This document shows positions 1 to 9,903 of a stretch of DNA of 64,000 nt, piece by piece. The stretch is from Lineus longissimus (lineage: Eukaryota > Nemertea > Pilidiophora > Heteronemertea > Lineidae): contig NC_088310.1 in assembly GCF_910592395.1 (NCBI RefSeq), positions 16,935,501 to 16,999,500 on the forward strand, given 5' to 3'. Made by a program: the position numbers and the translations under genes. The notes below the pieces were generated by a model that did no database searches, had not been told where the DNA came from, and worked only from the letters and a program-made list of their open reading frames with translations. The first letter of the stretch is position 1, and each line of letters opens with the position of its first letter.

Positions 1-469
1 GAATATTATGTTGATGAGGAGGATGAAGAGGGGGCTGAGGATGGTGATGATGAATTTGAAGATGCCGTGGATGATGATGAGGAGGAATTCTATGAAAATG
101 GTGAGGGTGAGGTGGATGAAGCAGGCGAGGCGAAAAAAGTTCCGGAGGAGACTATCTCAGTGGTTACGAACGAAACCACACCTGTTGTAGAACAATCGGA
201 AGGATTACGAGATGGTTCTCAGCAGCAGGAGGAATTACATCTGCGTCCTTCAGAGCTGCAAGAGACAGTCAGTGATGCAGCTGATGTCGGCTCTGCAGGC
301 CAGCCTGAACCACAAAAGTCTGCCACTGAAGAGGATGTTCCTGACGAGGCCGATGCCTACCCAGATTGTGATCAGCCTGAAGACCCACCCATGATGGATG
401 CACCTATTGAGAGTATTGCCACAGGAGCAGCTGTGCCAAGCTCAGAAGAATCAAAGCCAAAAACAGAAG
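1..469 (+). CDS. Acidic protein, internal exon (partial, 5' end outside window)
   Basis: Frame 1 is open from the first base, so the exon starts upstream of the window. The roughly 156 residues are extremely rich in Asp and Glu in the first 45 positions, then in Glu, Ser, Gln and Pro, with no recognisable domain or membrane segment; the composition is that of a disordered acidic tail. The frame runs on to a stop at 523-525, but a good donor (GAAG then GTATGT) lies at 469/470, and the residues after it are hydrophobic and unlike the rest, so I end the exon at 469 in phase 1. I do not recognise the protein. A nuclear, chromatin-associated or cytoplasmic scaffold protein would all fit such a tail. 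Confidence is good that it codes, low on function. Confidence 0.6.
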
Positions 470-857
470 GTATGTTGAGTGTCAGAATCGGATCCAGTTT
501 AGTTTTCATCCTTACATTCATTTGATAAGACACATTCAAAGTGAAAGATTGTGTCCCTAGTTTCAGCTGGGAGAGCTTTCAGACACGGATTGCCCAATAC
601 ACAAACTGGCCCGGCCAGTACAATTTGATTTTTCTGATATGGATAACAGAATTGGTCTAAGAACCCAAGAAGTATAAACTCCTGCAAGTGTCTACACTCA
701 GTACTTGCTCAAGCTCTTATCTATAAACTTTTCCAACATGCGTGTCAGGTATATAAACGTTTTCCTCCACACAACAAACCAAAGACAAGTTGACTTCCCT
801 ACCAACGCACTCATTATCAGTGATGCTGCCATCAACTTGCTGTCCATCTTTTTTCAG

Positions 858-922
858 AATCCATCTCGGAAAAGGAAGTGGAGATGAATCCAACAGCAGA
901 AGAAAAAGAAAAGACAGAATGA
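858..922 (+). CDS. Candidate terminal exon of the acidic protein
   Basis: A pyrimidine-rich acceptor (TTTTTTCAG) ends at 857. Joined to the phase-1 donor at 469, the next two bases complete a Glu codon. The exon then reads about 21 residues rich in Glu and Lys and stops at TGA 920-922. The acidic and basic composition continues the upstream exon, which supports the join. A second donor-like GTAAGG follows at 926, so an alternative frame or further exon is possible. The intervening 388 bp behaves as an intron. Confidence 0.4.
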
Positions 923-1148
923 GTGGTAAGGTGAGGCACAACACTATACATACCGTCAAAATCACTGCAAGACTGAAACATTTGACAGTCTGAAAACGAT
1001 AAGATGGAAACTATGAAAAGACTTGTTCATCCTTCTCAAAGTGCTTTTCATATATTTCCCGATCTAACCTGACACCTTTCAGTTGAACTCAGCTTAGGTA
1101 CTCAATCAGCACTGCCATATGAGCATTACTGATCGGTACCCGTTTATA

Positions 1149-1619
1149 CACCTGGGGTGTATTCGACTCCCTGTTCTCCACCGTTCTGGAACGGACCGAG
1201 AACAGGCGAACACGTTCCCGAGTCTCAAACGGTTTAGTACTATAGCTAGCCTATAGGAACCACAGGAAAACCCCGGCCGGCAAGTTATTTTCGTCAATGA
1301 ACAAGGCGCGATAAAATCGATTTTCCGTCTAAGGTTTCGTCAACTCTGTTAAAAATTTTATTTGTACAAGTGTATATTTACATTTTTTAGTTGTATAGCG
1401 GGTTAAAGCTGTTCAAGACATTGTTTTATTGTTAAAATCGCACAAAAAATAATGTAAAAAGCAGATGGACTGTCCCTGTCCGCCATTTTTGTTCTTGGTT
1501 CGTTCCCGCTGCACCAGCAGACGAGGTGGTGTGGGATTTGGGAACAGAAACGGTTCCCGAATGTGTTCTCGCATGTTTGACTCATTCGAGAACGGGGAGT
1601 CGAATACACCCCTGGGTGG
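1149..1619. mobile_element. Short inverted-repeat element (MITE-like), about 470 bp
   Basis: The ends are inverted copies: GGGGTGTATTCGACTCCC near 1154 and its complement GGGAGTCGAATACACC near 1595. Subterminal inverted similarity (GAACACGTTCCCGAGTCTC-like against its complement around 1555-1590) extends the arms. No coding sequence lies inside. The target-site duplication is unclear, so I cannot assign a superfamily. Confidence 0.5.
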
Positions 1620-3160
1620 AATGCTGGACACGGAAGGCAAAGAGGCATGTCTAGAGCCTCACGTCAATGGTGGGGATCGTCTGCGAGTCAAAGAGACCCG
1701 AGGAATTTCACTTAAAGAAGTATGACTCCTATTTTGCTTAGGTTTCATACCATACTGCTCTCTGCTTTCAGCTCCTCACATGTTCATTAGCCCGGTGCAG
1801 TTCTGCCACTCATGTCAAACAACAGGCAGTGTCTTCCACTCATATCAAACGTTGCAACAGATTGCTGGGCAAAAAAAGGGTATCAGGAACAAAATGCTGA
1901 AGACGGTGCAAGTTATGGAAGACTGAGGGTATTTTTGATTGCAGTTTATTTTGACATGTTGTATGCGGGCAGTGTATGTTGAAACAGTTTTGACTCGCAA
2001 AAGGATTTGGTGCTGATTTGAATTTGTTGTCTTCTGCAGAGCTTTGTTTAGCCTCAAATTAATCTCATGGGCATGATACAGTTGGTACTGAGAGGCTCAA
2101 TTTTCCCACTTTGATCAATGTAATTAAACAGAGTATTCTTGATTGACTTAACTCTTATTCGTGTTGATGCCAGTTTCGGACCTTGTTATTCCATTTTTCA
2201 AGGTAAAAATTTAATACCTTTGGTGTATCAGTCCTTAGACTGGCCACGTAATTAAAAATTATCATGCGTGCAGTTTCAAGTGGTGGAAGGCCAAGGTGAA
2301 TTAGAATGTGGTTTTGAAAGAAGAATGCGTCACTAGAAATATTTCGCCAGGGCATTTAGTGTTTTAGTAAATTATTGCTGACTAGATGCTTGTACCGGTT
2401 ACAGTAATGCATTTATTGGCTGGACAATCAAGCTTCTAATGGCATTTGGTTTGCACAGGTTAATAATACTGAGGGTTGTATTTAGATTGCCTGGAGAGGG
2501 GGGCAGACAGGTTCTGCTACTGACAACCTAGCTACTTACTAACTGAAATTGTGTACTCTTTTTTTTGTGATGCCCCTGATATATTTATTCACAAATTGAA
2601 CAGCTCATAGAAGTTGATTAAACTGAAAAACTTTCTTTTTCATACTTTTGGTTGGCACTTTAATTATCTTTGATTATAAATTGAAGCAAATGGTGGTGCT
2701 GAAGCAATGTTTACTTGAAATTGTCACGTAAATTCAAAGATTAGGTGTCATTACTAGATTTGATAGCAGCATTCTGTGTAAATATGGTGTTGTAAAAGTT
2801 CTCGCTGAAATGAAAATAATCCTTGCAAACTGATTTTACCATAATGCTGGTGTGCTGACCCATTGAAATGGTCATCGTTCACATTTTGCTTGCAAGTCGA
2901 GGATGAATTGTATTTGTTACATTCTTCAAATATTTTCCATCTATACTTTTTCGAGGAATTCATATTCTATGAGGCCACACCAATTTAATGCCTTGGATAG
3001 CAGGAGAGGAGGCAGATTTTTTTTTATCACAGCCCTCTTGACTTTTGTTGATCAAATTTTTACATCATTGCCTTGGTCTCATCACAGATGATTCGTTGCC
3101 ATCAGTTGTATTAAGTTGACAAGTGAAACCCCAGCAAGACCAAGGTCTTTCTTTATTTAT
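1620..3160. other. Non-coding, AT-rich stretch
   Basis: I see no supported gene here. A 34-codon open stretch at 1621-1725 next to the inverted-repeat element could be an exon remnant, but it has no recognisable similarity and no convincing splice sites. The rest is low-complexity intergenic or intronic sequence. Confidence 0.5.
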
Positions 3161-6018
3161 GTCAACAGGTGGCATCTGATGCTGGTCGTTGGTCGGTGGT
3201 TTGGGGAAATGGGTTAATATTCATAGGTGGGCCAGATGAAGTTATCAACTTGGTGTGGCCTGAGAAATCAGACAACTGAAATAAGAGGAAGGACTGATTC
3301 TGATTCGGCATAGATTAAACCATTTCTCAAAACATCATGGTTCCCTGATCACAAAGTCGTACTTCCACCTATCAAATCCCCGTGTCTTTTGCGCTTACAC
3401 CTATAAATTGCCGTGTCTAAATAGACCCGTGTGTCAAATCCCCGTGTCAATTAGCCCCATCGAGCTCGATGGGGCTAATCGGGGGCTAATTTAGACCCGT
3501 GTTCAACACGGGTTTTTTGATAGGTGGAATCTGAATAGACACGGCAATTGCAAGTTCTAAGATCCGGCGACAGATGGCGCGGTGTAGTTGCCTCGGTATT
3601 GGGCATGCGAAATTCCCCTCCAATGGGAAAGAAACACAGGAGAGCTCCCTACCTACAGCGCACCTGTTGCCGGGGCTATTAACCATTATCTAACACCACT
3701 GATAGGTGTAAGTGCGCCCCGGGTTTTTTGACACACGGCGAAGACACGGGTCTTGAAAAAACACGGGGTTTTATGATAGGTGGAACTACGACTTATCAAA
3801 ATATGTAAGGTCAGGATATTGGAAGATATTTGCAATTTGTGGCCGATAATTTCACCACCAAGTTTTATTCATGTCTGATGTTTCCAAAAAAAGAAAACAG
3901 TGTTGTGCATTTTCAGTTCATTAATCATGAGACTTTGGTGCTGAAACGTTGTTGTATAAAACAGATGCTCAAGGGAATCAAAAATGTTGAATATTATCGA
4001 ACAGATTGTTACACTACGCCATGGGTTCCTTCAGATTTAGCCTATATGTATGTCATAATTGTATTGTATTTAGTGTATTCAAGTCACTGGTTTACTTTTC
4101 AATCAAGAGAAGCAAAATTTTAGGCAAATTCTTAAAAAACACAGCCATGAAATTCTTTTCTGCTCTGGCATTCCTTGTACACTTCCGTTATCGATGGCAT
4201 TATTGGCATCTATCTGAAATTTGCTTGGTTCTTCAATTATTTGCAGATGGATATGACTCTGTTTGCAGGAAGGGTACGCGTCACATTCGATACATCGAAT
4301 CACGAAGCATACATGGAGAGTCTCTTTTCCCTGTTCGCCGCAGTAAATGAATTTCCTGTCCAGCTGTGAAGGTTAAAATATCATGCACGTAACTTTTGAA
4401 AGATTTAAAATATTTTGTCAAGATATTAAATAACATCCAGTATAATTTATTATCTTTATGAGTAACATCCTTAACTTATTGTGTGTATGTCATGCTAAAG
4501 TTTTACTAGTATCCTGTTAAAGGGACAGTATAGGCCGCAGATAGGCAGGCAAGATAAAGTTACAAAAGTCGTCAATAGGGGTCTCTCACATCTCACAGTA
4601 TGTCGAAATGATTCAAACTTGCACGAGGAATATATTCAGTGCTGAATCTGACATGATCCAGGGCACTTACTGTGTATATTAGTAACCTGAAGATGGCCAA
4701 ATTAACCCCTCTGCTCCTGCCTATAGTCCCCATTTAAGGTTGCATTGAGATGCATATGCTATAATACAGTTTGTATAGAAAACAGAAGACTTTGTGAAAA
4801 TGTGTGACAAGCACCACACAATATGACATAACGAAACAATTACAGCAGAAAGTTTGATAATTCTATACTTGGTACCACGCCATAGTTCTACCTTTTGCAG
4901 CATGTAGATATACAGTTTTTAATTGTTGCATAAGATATCAGTCAAAACATGCATGATGCACTTTAGAGGAGGATAACCTCAAGATAATGCTGGGCCGGCT
5001 CTTATGATTGTTACAGGTGGCCTGTGAAGGTGGGCCTTATCTTAACTTGAGACACCCCTCCTGTGAATGGGGGAAATATGTATCACGTAAAAGGTATGTA
5101 CTGGTAACTGCAATGGGTAAATGCTTGGCAGTTTCTGGGGGAACAGTTGATGGAAACTCTGCAATGACATCCAAGGGACTGAAAGTAAAATGTGTCCCAA
5201 TGAGGAACCTGCAGAACTAAAAATCCAGATGGCAGCACCAGTACTAAAAGGTACACTTCTGGTGCATTTTCCATTAAAATTAAGTTTTGTTGATTTTTCT
5301 CCCTGAGACTCATCAAAATAGAATTAAGGACCAATGAAACAACATTTTTGGTACTACATGTATTTTCCCATGTCGAGTAATTAAGGGATGAAATATTCAA
5401 TAATCATCGACGCCAGAAATTGCTTTCTCATTACAACCATGATCCACTTGCCTGCAGGGCCCCCTATTGGCAGGTTCTGTTGTGCAGGTTCCTCATTACA
5501 GAGGTCTAATGGAAAAGACAGTGTCCTCCTCGCAGAGGTGTCCTCCTCGCAGAGGTGTTCCCTGAAGGATGTACTGTATGTACATTTACCTATATGTAAA
5601 GGTGAATTTATTTATGATTGCTCATCTACCCTCTATTGATGGTCGGACTCTTATCTTGTTGTGCTTGGTCAAAGAGTCCATAATATGTTAACTTTTATTG
5701 TACATTTTAGCCATATTTTATATATTCTGGATTGTTTATTGGATTTTACTAATGAATCTGTGTTGTATTCACTTTTACATCATTTACATTTATGGATGGT
5801 AAGTTATTCTTGAGGGATTGAAATGAGTCAAAGCATTCTGATGTTCCTATCCTAAGCTTTGACCTACAGTGGCCTGGCTTATAATTGCTTGGATGCTGGC
5901 GTGAGGTAAGATGGGATGGGGCTGGTTTAGGAGTGCTTGGCAAATTAGGTAAGCCATTTTAAGGATGGAGTTTTGGCATTATGATGCCTCAAGGGGTTGG
6001 CCATTGGCACCACCATTT
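3161..6018. repeat. Segmental duplication, copy 1 left part
   Basis: This stretch is highly similar to about 18790-21577, and the similarity resumes at 13701-15806 against 21575-24143 on the far side of the DIRS element. Differences are scattered substitutions and small indels. No gene is supported inside. One exon-looking reading frame near 4250-4369 is frameshifted by 2 bp in the second copy and is therefore probably not coding. A 17-bp unit is repeated twice at about 5521-5556 in both copies. Confidence 0.85.
3354..3794. mobile_element. MITE-like element with a central perfect palindrome (copy 1)
   Basis: Terminal inverted repeats read AAGTCGTA(C/G)TTCCACCTATCA at 3354-3374 and, inverted, at 3774-3794. 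The interior repeats CCCGTGT motifs in both orientations and holds a 30-bp perfect palindrome at 3450-3479 centred on GAGCTC. No coding capacity. Strong secondary structure is expected. The family is unknown to me. Confidence 0.6.
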
Positions 6019-6203
6019 TGTGTCATTCAAACTTACCTATGGAACACTTTTGCATGTTACTCCATTTGGGCTCAAACACAAGAGTATCCCTTTAATTTTC
6101 TAAAGGGAGAACTGAGTTAACAGCTCGGCCGCCAGGCGGCACCCTGACCGATCCCGCGAGATCGCGCCGATCTCATGCCGCCATATTCAGTCTTTACTCT
6201 TGT
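6016..6203. repeat. DIRS left inverted terminal repeat
   Basis: It matches the reverse complement of 13487-13660 through the GGGAGAACTGAGTTAACAGC region and the CG-rich GATCCCGCGAGATCGCGCC region. The first about 25 bases (starting TTTTGTGTCATTC) differ from the right end, so the two extremities are distinct. The complement of this left end is found again at 13343-13382. Confidence 0.9.
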
Positions 6204-6576
6204 GCTTCTACGAAGCACATCGTTTTTTCAAAGCTGCCGTGAATTCGATTTAAAACCAAATTCAACCAGCCAAGTCTAGACGATTTTTGGGTTCATTCAC
6301 CTACGGAGTAGACCGCCAAACTAATCTTGGCATTAGTATTGTCCAGTCTATTTAATTATAGACATTTTCTTAGCTAGCTTAGTCGACCCGGCTCCATTAT
6401 TTTGATCTTGGTAGGGTAGAGTTAAGTAGGCTATTCTCCGCTCTATTGTAATGAACAAGACTCAGATCCATTGCAATAGTGTTTAATTCAAGTAGGCATG
6501 TTTTCCTTTCCATTAATTATTGCGTCCTTTCTGGCCTACTTGGGGTTCCCAGTGTTTTTATTGTCATTGGTACCAT

Positions 6577-7697
6577 TTTTAGCTCACCTCTTAGCAGAGG
6601 TGAGCTTATCCCATACCGTGGCGTCCGTCGTCCGTCGTCGTCGTCGTCGTCGTCGTCCGTCGTCCGTTAGCAGGGCACGTTTCGTAACTGTTAGAGCTAT
6701 TGAGTTGAAACTTGGTACACATGTACCCTTATGTAATGACACCTTGGAGACCAAGTTTCGGTCCGATTCGTTTCATGGTTTGGCCACCAGGGGGCCAAAC
6801 GTTAAAAGTGAAAATATGCAATATCTCCCTTAATAGTAGTCGGGAAATTTTGAAAAAAATATGGTAGGTACTTCTAGCAAAGGTGCATCATATATCCTCC
6901 GGGTTTTTGATTTGCCCTCCTTTTCAAGGTCACAGAGGTCAAATAGTGTAAATTGGCCGTTAGGATGTAACGATGACACGTTTCTAAACTGTAATGACTA
7001 TTGATCCCAAATTTGGTACACATTTACCCCTTAGTCAGGTAATCTCAGGGACCGAAGTTTGGTCCAATATGATTCACCACTTGACCACCAGGGGGCAAAA
7101 TCCAAAAACCTTAAAAATTTGATTATTCCTTAACTTCTTGCCCGATTGCCACCAATTTGATATCATGGGTACATCTAACCGCCATACAATATATGTCACA
7201 CAGGTTTTTAATTTGACCTTCTTGTCAAGGTCACAGAGGTCAAATGGCGTAAATTGGCCGTCAGGCCGTAACTATGGCACGTTTCTTAACTGCAATGACT
7301 ATTGATCACAAATTAAGTACACATGTACCCCTTGGTCAGGTGGTCTCAGGTACCGAAGTTTGGTGCGATCTGATTTGCCGCTTGGCCTCCAGGGAGGGGG
7401 CCAAATCGTAAATTCTTCAAAATGCCATTATTCCTAGTATTACTTGCCTGATTGGCACCAATTTTATATCATACGTAGGTACATCTACTTCTAACAACCA
7501 TTCAATGTGTCACCCGGGTCTTCTTTGATTTGACCTACTTTTCAAGGTCACAGAGGTCGAATGTACTGTAAATTGGCCATTTTGGGGAAATTGTAATTGC
7601 TTGGACCTCCATCAAACCTAACACTACATGACACAATACCATGCTCTTTATCCATCTTTCCTCCACATGAGGTGAGCACAATGGCCCTGGCCATTTC
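6577..7697 (-). mobile_element. 1.1-kb modular repeat with hairpin end, nested in DIRS leader
   Basis: This is an inverted copy of the element at 39363-40473. On the minus strand it begins TGAAATGGCCAGGGCC, contains about three degenerate 300-bp modules (each with GTGACCTTGAC-AAGG, CCCCCTGGTGG and CCAAACTTCGGT motifs), then a (GAC)n tract and a terminal hairpin AGCTCACCTCT/AGAGGTGAGCT followed by AAAA. CATTT or ATTT flanks both sides. No ORF of its own. It separates the DIRS leader from the gag region, so this DIRS copy received a later insertion. Confidence 0.8.
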
Positions 7698-8469
7698 ATT
7701 TATATGGCGTACCCCTCCGACGGCATCCTTTGTCTCACCACAAAGGAATGCGTCTGGTGGCGGGAAACGGGCCGCGAAGACGCCTAAACCCTCTTCCGGT
7801 TCCGTTTCCGGGCATATAACCCGGAGGTCTAGCAAACCTCCCGCCACCACCCCTTCCGTCAGCCGAGTTCCGGTTCTGGCCGCGGCTGCGAAGGATGCGG
7901 GATCTGACATTATTAATGTCTGTGGTCCCAAGGGAGACTTACATCCAATAAGTCTCCAAGGGTTTAATATACCCCGGACCTCAGGGAACCTTCCGGTTCC
8001 TCTGTCGTCCGCTCCCCCGAGTACAAGCTCTTTGTACCCGCGGGAGCACCCTGCTTCCGGTCCGCCGATTGCAGTTCCGGTTACTGACGCGGGCTCCCGT
8101 TTTTCAGTAACCGAAGACTCTACTGGGGTTTTTCTCAGTCTTTACTGCGAAATAACCCCAGTCCTCACGGACACAGTAGAGTAGGGCCGGACCTTATAAC
8201 GCCACCTCCGAAACGCCATGCGTCTTCGGTAACAGCGTTTCCGCCCTCCGTACCTCCTTCTTAAAGGGCTTCCGGTAGCTCCATACCGGCGAAGGAGTTA
8301 CGGGCATTTCCGGTTTCGGACTTCGTCCTACCGGAAATGCAGGCACCTTCCTACGTTGGCCAACCTCTTGGGTGGAACCAACCGGAAGTGCCACCCCCTC
8401 CTCGTAGCAGAGGCGTCGTTCCCATGGAACGAGCTACGCAGAGAGGACATCTGAACTCTGGTTCAGAAT
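7698..8469 (+). other. DIRS 5' region before the gag ORF, TTCCGG-rich
   Basis: An open frame (to 8184, about 160 codons in the DIRS part) and a second frame (8337-8564) cover this stretch. Neither has a recognisable domain, and both are interrupted before the gag ORF. They may be a frameshifted 5' extension of gag or untranslated leader. More than a dozen TTCCGG or CCGGAA motifs lie between 7790 and 9110. Confidence 0.45.
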
Positions 8470-9903
8470 ATGGGCATTCCGCTTCCGGAAAACCCATTCG
8501 CCCGTACATACGGCTTCCAGGGTTCGCTTATGCGCTCACCCTCGCCTCAACCGCCCGTCGTTGAGAGAAGCCGCACGTCGGGTCCGGAACCCGAGTCGGG
8601 ACAGCAACTGTCCCAGCTCATCCAGATGATAGCAGGTCTTACTGATAGACTCAGCCATATGGAGCAGGGTTCCGGTTCCTCTTGTGCGCCTGGTCCCATC
8701 GGATACCCACCATCCGACTCCTCTATTTTAGAGGAATTTTCTGAGAACGAGAGTTCTCAGCCAGGCTACCGCTCCCCCAATCAGGAGGAGCTGTCACCAG
8801 AGGAGGCCAGTATCTTGTCGGATATGAGGACACTCAGATCCTTGATCAGAGCGTACCTCCCGCAGGATCTGTGCCCTACCCCGCCGGAACTGCCAGCCTT
8901 GTCAACACCGACCTTTTCACTCTGGGGACAGGAAGTGGATCCCAATCCACAGGTTTCTCAAGGCTCCACTCGGGCACTTGAATTCCGTTCTCCCTCCCCG
9001 TCGGTGGTAGCAGTCTCTGAACTTTTGGAGCATACAATCAGAGACTCACAAGGCGCCCACCAACGTACTTCCATCCCTGTCCTTCCGGCAGTCGGACCGG
9101 AAGCTTGGTGTAAACCGGGGAAGTTGTTCACGGCACAACTTCCTCCCGTTAGGCAGTACCGCGCTGACTATTATCGAGTCAGCTCGGCCGGCTGTCCAGC
9201 TGCAGCATCGACTTCCATATTAAAGGACGATGTACAGCTGGACCAACTCGTGCCTAGGGTGACCTCCTCCTCGGCTTACCGAGACCTTAGAGCACAAGAG
9301 GGTCTGGCCAAAAACACGTTAGCGGTGCTCTCCTACGCAGAGCACACTAACCTGGCCCTAGCCAGATCCCTAAAAGATAATGAGTCACTATCTGATGACA
9401 CAAAATCGCTTGTGACATCCTTGTCACATTCGATTAGGCACGCTATTGCTCTGTCCGCCAAGAACGCAGCAAATAACGTCCTACTCCGTAGAGACGCCGC
9501 ACTGGGCTCTCTCAATGTCATCAGATCCCTCCAGCTGGAAGGGGCCTTAAGAACCGCTCCTATGGACGGTTCTTTCCTGTTCGCAGATTCTGTACAAGAG
9601 GCGGCTCAAGCACAGAAAGATTGGGACAAATTATATGCCCCCACTGCGACACAGAGGGCCAAGACCTCTCTACCTAACGCTAGAAAGATAGAGAGGCCCC
9701 AGCAGGCATCGGGTTCAATCCCGTACGCCAGGCAGGTCCTGCCTAGGCCTACCCCGCCTAGTCAGCCTGCTCCTGCTGGATCCTTCCGACGGGAAGCGGA
9801 GGGTCGCCGGACTGGAAAGAGGAAAAATACTTCCTCTAACCAGGGTGGATCCGGTCCGACTAAGCACTCCTTTCGCCCAAGGGGTGCTGGCCGGAAGAGG
9901 TGA
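8470..9903 (+). CDS. DIRS gag-like protein (ORF1)
   Basis: 477 residues with an intact frame. The N-terminal part is Pro/Ser-rich and includes a Gln/Leu heptad-like segment (about residues 44-65). The middle (about 235-370) is predicted helical, rich in Ala and Leu, and the C-terminus (about 390-477) is strongly basic with Arg/Lys/Ser/Gly, fitting nucleic-acid binding. No zinc knuckle is visible, which is usual for DIRS gag. Its stop at 9901-9903 lies inside the start of the RT ORF (overlap 9845-9903, different frame), so ORF2 may be made by re-initiation or frameshift. The first ATG of the open frame was used as the start. Assignment rests mainly on position and composition. Confidence 0.7.
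   Translation: MGIPLPENPFARTYGFQGSLMRSPSPQPPVVERSRTSGPEPESGQQLSQLIQMIAGLTDRLSHMEQGSGSSCAPGPIGYPPSDSSILEEFSENESSQPGYRSPNQEELSPEEASILSDMRTLRSLIRAYLPQDLCPTPPELPALSTPTFSLWGQEVDPNPQVSQGSTRALEFRSPSPSVVAVSELLEHTIRDSQGAHQRTSIPVLPAVGPEAWCKPGKLFTAQLPPVRQYRADYYRVSSAGCPAAASTSILKDDVQLDQLVPRVTSSSAYRDLRAQEGLAKNTLAVLSYAEHTNLALARSLKDNESLSDDTKSLVTSLSHSIRHAIALSAKNAANNVLLRRDAALGSLNVIRSLQLEGALRTAPMDGSFLFADSVQEAAQAQKDWDKLYAPTATQRAKTSLPNARKIERPQQASGSIPYARQVLPRPTPPSQPAPAGSFRREAEGRRTGKRKNTSSNQGGSGPTKHSFRPRGAGRKR

Noticed and set aside
4175-4369. Exon-like frame after a TTTGCAG acceptor
   Set aside because: A 2-bp length difference in the second duplication copy breaks the frame, so no coding constraint is visible.
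7548-7931. Minus-strand 127-codon ORF
   Set aside because: It crosses the border between the nested repeat and the DIRS region and mirrors coding sequence; a shadow frame.
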